NCBI GenBank assembly: GCA_007571225.1
Contig: RKRU01000109.1
Span: 1-6,150, forward strand
Direction: 5' to 3'
Length of the DNA: 6,150 nt
From: Nitrosopumilaceae archaeon
GTDB taxonomy: Archaea; Thermoproteota; Nitrososphaeria; Nitrososphaerales; Nitrosopumilaceae
The position numbers were made by a program, and so were the translations under genes. Of this stretch, positions 6,064 to 6,150 are shown piece after piece. The notes under the pieces are model-generated. The model saw only the letters and a list, made by a program, of their open reading frames with translations, was not told the DNA's origin and did not search any database. Within the stretch, counting starts at the first letter, position 1. Each line of letters begins with the position of its first letter.

Positions 6064-6150
6064 GCCTGAGGCCCTTCTGTATCCGTGACTGAACTCTTTG
6101 TTATACAACTGTGAATACTCGTATCGTTCGGGTTCTAGCGCCTCGCCTAT
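6013..6150 (-). CDS. Possible C-terminal end of an unidentified minus-strand protein (partial)
   Basis: From the right edge a minus frame stays open for 45 codons to a TAG at 6015-6013. The translation includes EPERYEYSQLYNKEFSHGYR, which has protein-like composition, then GSVVDCQGPDDPTHPKP. The last 51 bases overlap the 3' end of the MurI-like gene tail to tail, which weakens the case. I do not recognise it; the reading frame could also be chance. Confidence 0.25.
   Translation of the reverse strand: MGEALEPERYEYSQLYNKEFSHGYRRASGSVVDCQGPDDPTHPKP

Overview
The window looks like archaeal DNA, most likely from an ammonia-oxidising thaumarchaeon (Nitrososphaerota). The evidence is the gene set: an archaeal modified-mevalonate enzyme pair, an ESCRT-III/CdvB cell-division protein, an archaeal dolichol-phosphate-mannose-synthase-like GT2-GtrA fusion, and a MurI-like protein beside cdvB. 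Several genes also have a TATA-like box about 26-30 bases before the start codon and no Shine-Dalgarno, as expected for leaderless archaeal transcripts. The high GC and frequent ATA/AGG codons would fit a Cenarchaeum symbiosum-like genome, but that is inference.

Layout. Positions 1-1525 (minus strand) hold the large subunit of phosphomevalonate dehydratase (aconitase X family) followed by its small subunit, which starts on a TTG overlapping the large-subunit stop and runs off the left edge. Divergent from it, 1581-2237 (plus) is endonuclease III with its [4Fe-4S] cysteines. From 2238 to 2818 is a gene-free stretch with C/A-rich tandem repeats and two copies of an 84-bp element with 16-bp terminal inverted repeats. 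Positions 2819-3985 (plus) hold a GT2 glycosyltransferase with a C-terminal GtrA membrane domain. From 3986 to about 4511 is a second gene-free stretch with a third, inverted copy of the element and two facing partial copies, followed by the likely cdvB terminator. Positions 4512-5168 (minus) hold the CdvB/ESCRT-III paralogue. Divergent from it, 5224-6063 (plus) is a glutamate-racemase homologue in which both catalytic cysteines are serine. The right edge may hold the tail of a minus-strand gene.

How the genes relate. The dehydratase subunits form one enzyme of the archaeal isoprenoid (membrane lipid) pathway. The GT2-GtrA protein probably works on polyprenyl-phosphate sugars, so it lies downstream of that pathway biochemically, though it is not in the same operon. 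CdvB belongs to the division machinery. Endonuclease III is a base-excision repair enzyme. The MurI homologue has no obvious job in an organism without peptidoglycan.

The strongest candidates for something undescribed are (1) the small inverted-repeat element family, whose stem shows a compensatory base-pair change and which brackets the glycosyltransferase gene; (2) the double Cys-to-Ser MurI homologue sharing a divergent promoter region with cdvB; and (3) the matching geometry of the two divergent intergenic regions, each with one TATA-like box midway between start codons 56 bases apart.
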